From: an uncultured Granulosicoccaceae bacterium
Lineage (GTDB): Bacteria > Pseudomonadota > Gammaproteobacteria > Granulosicoccales > Granulosicoccaceae
Length of the DNA stretch: 64,000 nt
NCBI GenBank assembly: GCA_938035945.1
Contig: CALHOU010000018.1
Coordinates: 1 to 64,000, forward strand
Reading direction: 5' to 3'
In this document: one piece after another, positions 20,948 through 30,335 of the stretch
Layout: every line of letters starts with the position of its first letter
Position numbering within the stretch: the first letter of the stretch is position 1
Position numbers and translations under genes: made by a program
The notes under the pieces: model-generated
Told to the model about the DNA's origin: nothing
The model's database searches: none
The model's input: the letters and a program-made list of their open reading frames with translations, nothing else

Positions 20948-22090
20948 ATGGATGAATTTATTAAGTACTCCCTTACCCGTTCCATTAACGCTAAATTACG
21001 CAGGCAATTCCTGCAACATTTCCCTGAGCCTAAAAAACTACGCGCTCTGTTAGCTTCCTCAATACCCACTATTAACACCAACGATGCGTTGTTCAATCAA
21101 TCAGCCTTGGCTGCGTTGCGCGAGCGCGAGTCTGTGATTGTTAAAGAGGCGTTTGAAAACGCTATTCGATGGCGACAATTGGGGCAACGACGACAAATAC
21201 TTGGGCTTGATCACCCAAACTACCCTCGCCCATTACTAGAAACAACTAACCCGCCACCTGTACTCTATGTAAATGGTGATTTGTCGTGCCTTAATTCTCC
21301 TTGTGTGGCCATCGTTGGTGCGCGCAAAGCCAGTCACAATGCCTTGGAACAAGCACGGCAAATTGCCCATGAATTGGCAGAGAGTGGAATCACTATTGTC
21401 AGCGGTCTTGCACTTGGCATAGATGCAGCAGCGCATCAAGGTGCAATACACGGCGCGGGACAAACCATTGCCGTGGCTGCAACAGGCCCGGAGCGCGTGT
21501 ATCCACGATCTCATCAACAACTGGCAGTCGATGTGCAAAATAATGGGGCCGTGATTACAGAATTTGCAGTGGGAAGTTCATTACAACCGCATTGCTTTCC
21601 AAGGCGCAATCGAATTATCAGCGGAATCAGTTTGGGCGTGCTAGTCGTGGAAGCCGCACTGCCCAGCGGCACCTTAACGACGGCACAACACGCTTTGCGC
21701 CAGGGTCGTGAAGTCATGGCCATGCCTGGCTCAGTGCATAACCCGTTAACGCGCGGATGCCACGAATTGATTAAAAGCGGTGCTGCACTGGTGGAAAACA
21801 CCCAAGATGTTCTAGTCTGTTTACGTCGCGAGCTCGAACGGGAACTAGTGCCGGAAAAGTCTATTTCAGAGAATAAACTGAACAAGATGGAACCAGACAC
21901 GCTAACCTTGTTGGACTGTCTGGGGTTTGATCCAGTGTCAATTGATACCCTAGTGCGGCGATCCGGGCTTGATGCGGCGCGGGTTTCAGGTGCATTGACG
22001 CATTTAGAGATTTCTGGTGTTATCGTGACCGATCACGGCGGACGGTATGTCCGTTGCAAGCAAACCGGCAAGAATGAGGTTGTCAGCTAG
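20948..22090 (+). CDS. dprA: DNA processing protein DprA
   Basis: CVAIVGARKAS, SGLALGIDAAAHQGAI, FPRRNRIISGIS, C-terminal winged-helix-like region. Confidence 0.95.
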   Translation: MDEFIKYSLTRSINAKLRRQFLQHFPEPKKLRALLASSIPTINTNDALFNQSALAALRERESVIVKEAFENAIRWRQLGQRRQILGLDHPNYPRPLLETTNPPPVLYVNGDLSCLNSPCVAIVGARKASHNALEQARQIAHELAESGITIVSGLALGIDAAAHQGAIHGAGQTIAVAATGPERVYPRSHQQLAVDVQNNGAVITEFAVGSSLQPHCFPRRNRIISGISLGVLVVEAALPSGTLTTAQHALRQGREVMAMPGSVHNPLTRGCHELIKSGAALVENTQDVLVCLRRELERELVPEKSISENKLNKMEPDTLTLLDCLGFDPVSIDTLVRRSGLDAARVSGALTHLEISGVIVTDHGGRYVRCKQTGKNEVVS

Positions 22091-22149
22091 TTTATCTGGC
22101 TGTGCAGCTTTAACTATAAAATATATTAAAATCAGTAGTTTAGGGTTTC

Positions 22150-24627
22150 ATGAGCAAAAATCTGATCATTGTGGAGTCGCCTGCTAAGGGCAAAACCATC
22201 GAAAAGTACCTTGGCAAAGATTACAAGGTACTGGCCTCCTATGGCCACGTGCGCGATCTGTTGCCTAAGGAAGGTGCGGTAGACCCAGATAACGACTTTG
22301 CCATGAAGTACCAAATGATCGAGCGTAATGAAAAGCGCGTCGACGCCATTATCAAAGCGCTGAAAAAAGCCGATGCCCTACTGCTCGCAACTGACCCCGA
22401 TCGCGAGGGGGAGGCGATTAGCTGGCACTTAGTAGAACTGCTACGAGAAATGGGTCACTTGGAAGGCAAAGAAGTGAAGCGTGTTGTTTTCCACGAGATC
22501 ACCAAATCTGCGGTCACTGAGGCGGTTGCCAATCCGCGCCAGCTAGGCACCGATATGATTAACGCCCAACAAGCCCGCCGCGCACTCGACTACTTAGTTG
22601 GCTTTAACTTATCGCCATTGTTATGGAAAAAGATCAGTCGTGGTTTGTCTGCCGGTCGTGTGCAATCCCCCGCTCTGCGCATGTTGTGCGAACGTGAGGA
22701 TGAAATCGAAGCCTTTATTCCGGTTGAATATTGGAGCGTGCTAGCCGAACTTGAGAAAGATAAGCAAGCGTTCAATGCGCGGCTGTCTTTATTGCAAAAC
22801 GAAAAAGTAAAACAGTTCACGGTCAACAATGGCGAGCAAGCCCACGCCACCAAAGATATGTTAATGGGGCATGCCAAAGGCAAGCTTACGGCCGTTAAAG
22901 TCGATAAGAAACAACGTAAGCGTAATCCAACCGCACCGTTTACAACGTCCACGTTGCAACAGGAAGCCTCGCGCAAGTTAGGCTTTGGCGCACAGCGCGG
23001 CATGCGTATAGCGCAAGGTTTGTATGAAGGGATCGATATTGGTGAAGGCCAGGTGGGTTTGATTACCTACATGCGTACTGACTCCATCACCCTATCGCAA
23101 GAATGCCTTGACGAACTGCGTGAGCTTATCCCGGAGCGCTATGGGAAAGATTACTTACCAGCCGAACTTAATACCTATAAAAATAAGTCTAAAAACGCAC
23201 AGGAAGCGCACGAAGCGATTCGACCTACATCGGTAAAGCGCACACCAGAAGAGATGAAACCTTTTCTGAATGAAGATCAATACAAGCTATATAACTTGAT
23301 CTGGAAACGCACAGTTGCCAGTCAAATGATTCACGCAACCATCGATGGCGTGGCTGTTGACTTCGCTTGTGGTGAAGGCAACCTGTTTCGTGCCAACGGC
23401 TCAACCGTTACCTTCCCAGGCTTTATGAAAGTTTATATCGAAGATGTGGACGATAAAAAGAATACCGATGATGACGACAAAATGTTGCCTGAATTAAAAG
23501 AAGGTGATCAAGTTCCATTGAACGACATCAAGCTCACACAACACTTTACGGAACCACCACCGCGCTTCAGTGAAGCGAGTCTGGTTAAAACATTAGAAGA
23601 ATACGGCATTGGTCGACCATCAACTTATGCATCGATTATTCAAACGCTACAATCGCGTGAATACGCAGAAGTTGAATCGCGACGGTTCTTCCCAACCGAC
23701 AAAGGTCGTGTAGTTAATAAATATTTGACCATGCACTTTGAAAAATACATCGACTACGACTTCACGGCCAACCTTGAAGATCAACTTGATGCTGTTTCTC
23801 GTGGTGAAAAACAATGGATTCCCGTGCTTGATGAGTTCTGGAAACCATTTAAGAAAACGGTTGACCTTAAAGAGACCGACACGGGTCGCGATGATTTATT
23901 CCGACAACTTGGCACCGATGAAGAATCGGGCAAGCCAATATCTGTGCGCGTTGGTCGCTACGGTGCGTTCGTACAAATCGGCACCAGAGACGATGAGGAC
24001 AAGCCGAAATTTGCAGGGCTTCGACCTGGGCAAAAAATGAATTCCATTACGCTAGAACAAGCCTTGCAATTGTTCGATCTGCCACGCGAATTGGGTGAAT
24101 CACCCGAGGGAGAGAAAATCTCGGCAAATATTGGTCGCTTTGGCCCTTACATTAAATACGATTCTAAGTTTGTATCGCTCAAAGATGAAGACCCGTACGA
24201 AGTAACTTTAGAGCGCGCACTGGAAATCGTTGCCGAGAAAAAGATTGCTGATGCCAACAAGTTGGTTAAACACTTTGAAGGCACAGATGTTCAAATACTC
24301 AATGGTCGTTGGGGTGCTTATATAACCGATGGCAATAAGAATGCGAAAATTCCAAAAGAGTTAAAAGAAAAGCCTGCAGAAATACCACTGGAAATGTGCT
24401 TGAAGTTGCTTGAAGAAGCACCTGAGCGTCGTGGCCGTGGTAAGAAGAAAGCGGCGGCTAAAAAAGAGGCAGTGGGTAAGAAAAAGGCGGCGGCTAAAAA
24501 GAAGACCAAGAAGAAAGCATCGGCGAAGAAAAAAGCCAAAGCCAAGAAGAAAGCGACGTCTAAAAAGAAAGCCACGTCGAAGAAAAAATCATCTGCCAAA
24601 AAAGTCTCTGCTGCAGCAAAAGAGTAA
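22150..24627 (+). CDS. topA: DNA topoisomerase I with lysine/alanine-rich C-terminal tail
   Basis: IIVESPAKGKTIEKYLG, DPDREGEAISWHL, active site YMRTDSITLS; tail KKKAAAKK... Confidence 0.95.
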   Translation: MSKNLIIVESPAKGKTIEKYLGKDYKVLASYGHVRDLLPKEGAVDPDNDFAMKYQMIERNEKRVDAIIKALKKADALLLATDPDREGEAISWHLVELLREMGHLEGKEVKRVVFHEITKSAVTEAVANPRQLGTDMINAQQARRALDYLVGFNLSPLLWKKISRGLSAGRVQSPALRMLCEREDEIEAFIPVEYWSVLAELEKDKQAFNARLSLLQNEKVKQFTVNNGEQAHATKDMLMGHAKGKLTAVKVDKKQRKRNPTAPFTTSTLQQEASRKLGFGAQRGMRIAQGLYEGIDIGEGQVGLITYMRTDSITLSQECLDELRELIPERYGKDYLPAELNTYKNKSKNAQEAHEAIRPTSVKRTPEEMKPFLNEDQYKLYNLIWKRTVASQMIHATIDGVAVDFACGEGNLFRANGSTVTFPGFMKVYIEDVDDKKNTDDDDKMLPELKEGDQVPLNDIKLTQHFTEPPPRFSEASLVKTLEEYGIGRPSTYASIIQTLQSREYAEVESRRFFPTDKGRVVNKYLTMHFEKYIDYDFTANLEDQLDAVSRGEKQWIPVLDEFWKPFKKTVDLKETDTGRDDLFRQLGTDEESGKPISVRVGRYGAFVQIGTRDDEDKPKFAGLRPGQKMNSITLEQALQLFDLPRELGESPEGEKISANIGRFGPYIKYDSKFVSLKDEDPYEVTLERALEIVAEKKIADANKLVKHFEGTDVQILNGRWGAYITDGNKNAKIPKELKEKPAEIPLEMCLKLLEEAPERRGRGKKKAAAKKEAVGKKKAAAKKKTKKKASAKKKAKAKKKATSKKKATSKKKSSAKKVSAAAKE

Positions 24628-24653
24628 CGAGGCGGCGCATCAATGCGAAATCA

Positions 24654-25202
24654 ATGTTGTTAAGTTGCGATGCAGCAGCACTAGCGGTTAAGGAAGGCGA
24701 CGTTATCGCCTATCCTACCGAAGCCATTTACGGCCTTGGTTGCGACCCGCTCAACCAATCAGCGATTGAAAAAATTCTGCAACTTAAAAGTCGCGCCAGT
24801 AACAAGGGATTGATTCTTATTGCCAGCCAATGGCAACAGCTCGAAGCCTTCGTAGAACTCTCAGACCCAAACATGCTTGAACGCGTGCGCAGTAGCTGGC
24901 CAGGCCCAGTCACTTGGATTATGCCGGCAAGCTCACTGTGCACTGAGTTACTCACCGGCAATCGTCCTACCATCGCTGTGCGCGTGAGTAGCCACTCGGT
25001 CGTACAAAAACTGTGCAACGCGTGTGGATGCGCGCTTGTGTCTACCAGCGCCAATATCAGTGGTGAAGCCCCACTGCCCACGGCCGAAGAGATTGCGCGA
25101 GTGTTTGCGTCCAATATTGCAGGCGTGGTTGCAGGTGAATTAGGCGGGCTTAAAAATGCCACGTCGATATTCGATGCATCGAGCGGTGTTCAGCTAAGAT
25201 AG
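24654..25202 (+). CDS. tsaC: Threonylcarbamoyl-AMP synthase (TsaC/Sua5/YrdC)
   Basis: [32 protein letters not shown]. Confidence 0.92.
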   Translation: MLLSCDAAALAVKEGDVIAYPTEAIYGLGCDPLNQSAIEKILQLKSRASNKGLILIASQWQQLEAFVELSDPNMLERVRSSWPGPVTWIMPASSLCTELLTGNRPTIAVRVSSHSVVQKLCNACGCALVSTSANISGEAPLPTAEEIARVFASNIAGVVAGELGGLKNATSIFDASSGVQLR

Positions 25203-25207
25203 CGGCT

Positions 25208-26149
25208 ATGAGTACTGATCAAAATATGATCGACAGCAATGCTGTACGACACTATTTAAGCGAGTTACAAGAAACTCTGTGTGCAGAGTTAGCGCAACTT
25301 GACGGCAAAGCCACATTCGCAGCCGATGCTTGGACACGCGAAGAAGGTGGTGGTGGCATCACCCGTACCCTCACCGATGGTGGAGTATTTGAAAAAGCAG
25401 GCGTTGGCTTTTCAGAAGTCTCGGGGACAAAACTTCCCCCATCTGCCTCAGCCGCAAGGCCTGAATTAGCCGGTCGTTCCTGGCATGCCATGGGTGTATC
25501 ACTGGTGCTGCACCCCGATAACCCACACGTACCAACCAGTCATGCCAACGTGCGTTTTTTCCGCGCCGATAAACCAGGCGAGGAATCTGTCTGGTGGTTT
25601 GGTGGTGGCTTTGATTTAACGCCTTACTACGGGTATGCGGAAGATTGCCAACATTGGCACCGGGTCGCAGCAGATGCTTGTGCGCCGTTTGGCGATGAGC
25701 TTTATACAGAATATAAGGCCTGGTGCGATCGGTATTTTTTTATTAAGCACCGTAACGAAACTCGAGGTGTTGGCGGCCTGTTTTTTGATGATATGACGGC
25801 AGGCGGATTCGACAACGCATTTGCTTTTATGCGCAGTGTGGGTAGCAGCTTCTTACCAGCGTATGTGCCGATTGTTGAAAAGCGTAAAGACACCGTGTTC
25901 ACACCGGCACAAAAACAATTTCAACATTACCGGCGTGGACGCTACGTTGAATTCAACTTGGTCTATGATCGCGGTACATTGTTTGGATTGCAGTCGGGTG
26001 GGCGAACCGAGTCTATATTAATGTCCATGCCCCCACAGGCAAATTGGGCATACCAATACAAATCTGAACCAGGTACACCCGAAGCACTACTGGCAGAGCA
26101 GTTTTTAACACCGCGCGACTGGCTAAACCACGCGGGTGCGCAAGCTTAA
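25208..26149 (+). CDS. hemF: Oxygen-dependent coproporphyrinogen III oxidase
   Basis: [58 protein letters not shown]. Confidence 0.97.
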   Translation: MSTDQNMIDSNAVRHYLSELQETLCAELAQLDGKATFAADAWTREEGGGGITRTLTDGGVFEKAGVGFSEVSGTKLPPSASAARPELAGRSWHAMGVSLVLHPDNPHVPTSHANVRFFRADKPGEESVWWFGGGFDLTPYYGYAEDCQHWHRVAADACAPFGDELYTEYKAWCDRYFFIKHRNETRGVGGLFFDDMTAGGFDNAFAFMRSVGSSFLPAYVPIVEKRKDTVFTPAQKQFQHYRRGRYVEFNLVYDRGTLFGLQSGGRTESILMSMPPQANWAYQYKSEPGTPEALLAEQFLTPRDWLNHAGAQA

Positions 26150-26186
26150 ACACACAGCGTAGATAAAGCGGACAAAGCGAATCATC

Positions 26187-27605
26187 ATGAGCACCCATAA
26201 AAAAGGCGTAAGCAGCCGCTCCACAAGTAATAAAGCACTACGACTTAATCTTGATGAGAACAAATACGGCACCATCGCAGAAATTGGTGCAGGGCAAGAG
26301 GTCGCCAGGCATTTCTTTTTAGCCGGTGCCGCAGCCGGTACTGTCGCCAAGACAATTTCCGCTTACGACATGCAATTCTCGGATGCCATCTATGGCGTTG
26401 AAGACGGAGGTCGCTATGTGTCGAAAAGTCGTGTTAACGCCATGTTGGAAAAAGAATTTCAATTGGTGATAAATCGCGTTAGCGAATCACGCTCAAAAGC
26501 CTCTCGCTTTTTCGCTTATGCCGCAACCGTTTCGGCAAAAAGCTATAACCGCGACAACGAGTGCCACGCTTGGTGTGGCGTACGAATTCAAACCTACCCC
26601 GGCGCGGAGCCCACCGATATTATCGTGCACGTACGCATGCACGACAAATCTGCTGAACAACAGCAAGAAACCTTAGGCGTACTTGGGGTTAATCTGATTT
26701 ACGGTGCTTATTACTATTTTGAAGACGCGAAGAAAATCATCGATTCCTTAACCGATAACTTAGCCGATGACCGGATTGAAATTGATTCGATCGACTTCCA
26801 AGGCCCTTACTTTGAAGAAGTGGATAACCGCGCTATTAATCTACACCTTATCCGTAGCTGGAAAACGCGGGCAATTATTTTTCAACCAGACGGCTCTGTA
26901 GCCGTACCGGCCGATATTCTATACAAGAAAAATGTGCTCACCATTCGTGGCTCGTTCAAGCCTGTCACTAAGCTCAATGTGGATATGATTGAGCGCGGTG
27001 TCGATGCGTTCCATAAATCTCACGCAGTGTCGGAAGAAAACACGATTGTACTTGCCGAGATCACCCTTAACGACCCATCTGGCAATGACTTAGGCGTGCC
27101 CGAGGAAGATTTGATTGAACGCGTTCGATTACTTAATTCTTTAGGTTATAGCGTAATGATCTCTGACTACACGCGCTACTTTTCTTTGCGAGCCTATTTT
27201 CGTCAATACACCTCATTGCAAATTGGCATAGTGTTAGGCATGGTCAATGTTAGACAAATTTTTGATGAAGAAACGTATGTTGGTGTCGAAGGAGGCATTC
27301 TTGAAGGTTTTGGAAAACTCTTTCCTGACAATACTCGTTTATTTGTATACCCAGAGCTTGATGCAGAAGGAGAGCTTAGCGAATTTACTAACCTTAAGGT
27401 GCCTAATCACCTACGCTTTCTATATCGCCATTTGCTCGAACGTGAATTCGTGTTCGGTATAAGCTGTAGCGATAAAAAATTGTTGAGTATCTATTCCAGA
27501 GAAGTACTGGCGGCCTTGCCCAATGGACGCGGAGTCTGGGAAGAAAAAGTGCCACCGCTTATAGCTGAACAAATAATTGAGAACAAACTATTCGGCTTTA
27601 AGTAG
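26187..27605 (+). CDS. Conserved protein of unknown function (~470 aa)
   Basis: Intact 472-aa ORF with N-terminal AEIGAGQEVARHFFLAGAAAGTVAKTISAYDMQFSDAIYG block; recalled as a widespread uncharacterised family. Confidence 0.75.
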   Translation: MSTHKKGVSSRSTSNKALRLNLDENKYGTIAEIGAGQEVARHFFLAGAAAGTVAKTISAYDMQFSDAIYGVEDGGRYVSKSRVNAMLEKEFQLVINRVSESRSKASRFFAYAATVSAKSYNRDNECHAWCGVRIQTYPGAEPTDIIVHVRMHDKSAEQQQETLGVLGVNLIYGAYYYFEDAKKIIDSLTDNLADDRIEIDSIDFQGPYFEEVDNRAINLHLIRSWKTRAIIFQPDGSVAVPADILYKKNVLTIRGSFKPVTKLNVDMIERGVDAFHKSHAVSEENTIVLAEITLNDPSGNDLGVPEEDLIERVRLLNSLGYSVMISDYTRYFSLRAYFRQYTSLQIGIVLGMVNVRQIFDEETYVGVEGGILEGFGKLFPDNTRLFVYPELDAEGELSEFTNLKVPNHLRFLYRHLLEREFVFGISCSDKKLLSIYSREVLAALPNGRGVWEEKVPPLIAEQIIENKLFGFK

Positions 27606-27644
27606 CCTGCTTGCGCTTTTTCTTTTTATCGTCGAACAGGTCTT

Positions 27645-28073
27645 CTAGCCAAATGCCACAAATAGCCACACGAATCCAGCGTTATAGAGCGCGTGCAAAA
27701 CAATACAGGGAATAACACTGTTATATCGGTCCCGCGCCCAGCCAAAAACCAAGGATGGAAAAAAGACCAAGGCCGCCCACAGCAGCGGTTGGGACAGAAG
27801 ATGCATCGAGGCGAACACAACCGATGTGGCCAGGTTGGCCAAACTAATACCGTGGATTTGCTTGGCGAAGGTAGGTTTTGCATAGAGGTATGCCTGCAGA
27901 CCACCTCGAAACACTATTTCCTCAAGCACAGGCATTAGCAACGAAAGTTTAAGCCACAACAACAGATCTGGGGGACCCACCATCGGCTGCCCGATCAGCA
28001 CCAACACCAACCAACAAATGGGTCCGGCTAACAGCGCCACATAAAATGCGGCATCTTTAGTTGGTTTTTTCAA
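27645..28073 (-). CDS. CPBP family glutamic-type intramembrane protease, possibly JDVT-CTERM type (MrtJ-like)
   Basis: Motifs EEIVFR (EExxxR), FASMH (FxxxH), HALYN (HxxxN) in a 142-aa multi-TM protein. Confidence 0.75.
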   Translation of the reverse strand: MKKPTKDAAFYVALLAGPICWLVLVLIGQPMVGPPDLLLWLKLSLLMPVLEEIVFRGGLQAYLYAKPTFAKQIHGISLANLATSVVFASMHLLSQPLLWAALVFFPSLVFGWARDRYNSVIPCIVLHALYNAGFVWLFVAFG

Positions 28074-29214
28074 GGACCTCTATTCGGTTGTTTCCGTCTC
28101 TACCTGCGTCGCTGGCATTATCATATAAAGGCCGCGTGCCACCGAAAGAGCGCAATACCAATCGGTTTGATCGAACGCCTTTGCGTACCAAGTACGTGCC
28201 GATGGTTTTTAATCGGCCACGTGTCAATATGGCTTGATCGCGCACGGTACCAGCGTTGTCGGTGTGAGCGTGCAGCTCAATTCGCGCTTGCGGGTACTGC
28301 GCTAATACATCAGCAAGAAAGTCTAGCTGGGCGGTTGCACCTGGTAACAATTCGGGGGAACCTTGAGCAAACTTCACACCACTTAGAACACCATCAAACA
28401 AGGCACAACCATTGGCGCGCACAGGGAAGCCAACGCGCGACCCAGGACATTTATCCTGCGCATCGGCAACTCGGTCACCATCGAAATCATCTGCCACAGG
28501 CACGGCTGGAACAACCGGCGTTGGAACACTCGGGACTGGAACACTCGGTACAGCAACACTGGGTTCAGGAACGCTCGGCGCTGGTATCGTAGGTGCGGGG
28601 GTTACCGGTTCGGGAATGGGTGGAGCCGATACTACAGGCGGTCGTGCAGGTGCTCGACTTCGACCACCGAAACGGCCGACCAGTTGTAAGGATGCAGACG
28701 CCGCATCACGATCATGATACAAACCTTCAAGCCGTACGGAAAAATTATCTGTAAAAAACAACTCCGCACCACCACCTGCGCCAAAATAAACCGTTGCATC
28801 ATTGCTTAGTTCTACATCTTTTTCGCGATCCATATAGCCCAAAGCAAAGCGACCATAAAGCGCAACATGAAAACCTTCGCGTCGTAAATTTGTATCTATC
28901 GAATCATAAAAACGATACAAAACAGAGCCATCGAACGCGTAGTAAGTGACAATCTCCTGGTTTTCCAGCTCAGAATCACCTAAACCATATAGCGTTAGTT
29001 GCGCACTGGAACGATCATCAACATCAAGACCAACAAACAGATGCCCACCCGTACCCAGGCGTCGTTCTATGCCTACGCCGGGCTCAACAGCATTAGGTTG
29101 TAACCACGATGAACCACCACCAATACCGATATACCATTGATCGCCGAGCGCGTGCGCTTGGCCACATGCAATGCATGCAGCACAGGCGAATACGAAGGAA
29201 ACTAGCTGCTTCAT
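28057..29214 (-). CDS. OmpA family outer-membrane protein: beta-barrel, Pro-rich linker, thrombospondin type 3-like repeat, OmpA C-terminal domain
   Basis: Signal peptide, DFDGDRVADAQDKCPGS, RIELHAHTDNAGTVRDQAILTRGRLKTIGTYLVRKGV. Confidence 0.88.
   Translation of the reverse strand: MKQLVSFVFACAACIACGQAHALGDQWYIGIGGGSSWLQPNAVEPGVGIERRLGTGGHLFVGLDVDDRSSAQLTLYGLGDSELENQEIVTYYAFDGSVLYRFYDSIDTNLRREGFHVALYGRFALGYMDREKDVELSNDATVYFGAGGGAELFFTDNFSVRLEGLYHDRDAASASLQLVGRFGGRSRAPARPPVVSAPPIPEPVTPAPTIPAPSVPEPSVAVPSVPVPSVPTPVVPAVPVADDFDGDRVADAQDKCPGSRVGFPVRANGCALFDGVLSGVKFAQGSPELLPGATAQLDFLADVLAQYPQARIELHAHTDNAGTVRDQAILTRGRLKTIGTYLVRKGVRSNRLVLRSFGGTRPLYDNASDAGRDGNNRIEVLEKTN
28500..28630 (-). repeat. Degenerate ~15-bp repeats encoding a PSVP-type proline-rich linker
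   Basis: Protein PAPTIPAPSVPEPSVAVPSVPVPSVPTPVVPAVPV; approximate boundaries. Confidence 0.7.
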
Positions 29215-29282
29215 TTTTTCATTGCCGTGTGTCAAGCTGATGACTTAATAAATAATAGTTGGCTTTGACAAAAAAGCGTCAC

Positions 29283-30320
29283 CTAATCATTTAACCACTG
29301 AGCTATGTCATGCGCATAGTACGTCAGTACTCCGTCACAACCAGCTCGCCGAAACGCCATCATGGTTTCCATCACAACCTTTTTCTCCTCAAGCCAACCA
29401 GCCTGTGATGCCGCTTTAAGCATCGCGTATTCACCACTCACATGGTAAGCATAGGTCGGCACCGCAAATTGTTGCTTTGCGCGACGCACAATATCCAAGT
29501 ACGGCAAACCGGGCTTAACCATGATCATGTCTGCCCCCTCTTGCAAATCCGCCGCAATTTCATGCATGGCTTCGTCACTGTTTGCAGGGTCAAGTTGATA
29601 AGTAAATTTATCTGCACCAGCCAATGTATCCGTTGCGCCCACGGCGTCGCGAAAGGGACCATAAAACGCTGACGCATATTTGGCTGAGTAACTCAATATG
29701 CGTGTATGAATGTGCCCTTCACTCTCAAGTGCGACGCGAATCCGGCCAACGCGCCCGTCCATCATGTCAGACGGACCGACGACATCTGCACCGGCTTTGG
29801 CATGTGATAACGCTTGCTTAACTAACACCTCGACCGTTTCATCATTAACAATGTAGCCCCCCTCATCCATCAATCCATCATGACCATGTGGAGAATAGGG
29901 ATCGAGCGCAACGTCGGTCATCACACCCAATTCTGGAACGGCCTGTTTAACTGCATTGATCGCCCGCTGGGCCAGCCCGTTCGGATCATATGCGCCAGCG
30001 CAGTCATCCGTTTTGGCTGCATCATCGGTTACCGGGAACAAAACGATCATCGGCACGCCCAGTTCAAACACTTTTTTTGCCTTACTAACCAACGACTTGA
30101 CCGTAACCCGATGCACACCTGGCATGGAAGGAACGGGCACATCAGGGCCCTCTCCTTCGATAACAAAATAGGGTTGAATTAGCAACTTGCTGCTGATTTC
30201 ACACTCACGCATGAGATCGCGCGAAAACACGTCTCGCCGCATTCGACGTGGTCGACTAGCCGGAAACGGGCCACGGATACCAAATTGGGTGTTGTTTGTC
30301 ACAGTAAAGCCCCCGATCAT
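29283..30320 (-). CDS. hemB: Delta-aminolevulinic acid dehydratase (porphobilinogen synthase)
   Basis: FPASRPRRMRRD, DVALDPYSPHGHDG, GADMIMVKPGLPYLDIV; start uncertain (30332, 30320 or GTG 30302). Confidence 0.96.
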   Translation of the reverse strand: MIGGFTVTNNTQFGIRGPFPASRPRRMRRDVFSRDLMRECEISSKLLIQPYFVIEGEGPDVPVPSMPGVHRVTVKSLVSKAKKVFELGVPMIVLFPVTDDAAKTDDCAGAYDPNGLAQRAINAVKQAVPELGVMTDVALDPYSPHGHDGLMDEGGYIVNDETVEVLVKQALSHAKAGADVVGPSDMMDGRVGRIRVALESEGHIHTRILSYSAKYASAFYGPFRDAVGATDTLAGADKFTYQLDPANSDEAMHEIAADLQEGADMIMVKPGLPYLDIVRRAKQQFAVPTYAYHVSGEYAMLKAASQAGWLEEKKVVMETMMAFRRAGCDGVLTYYAHDIAQWLND

Positions 30321-30335
30321 TGTTAAAATCACATT

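Noticed and set aside
24318-24599. Phe/Ala-rich minus-strand ORF resembling a membrane peptide
   Set aside because: Antisense of the lysine-rich TopA tail.
28412-28717. Plus-strand ORF with TLGTGTLG glycine-rich repeats
   Set aside because: Antisense of the Pro-rich linker of the OmpA-family gene; no supporting start or context.
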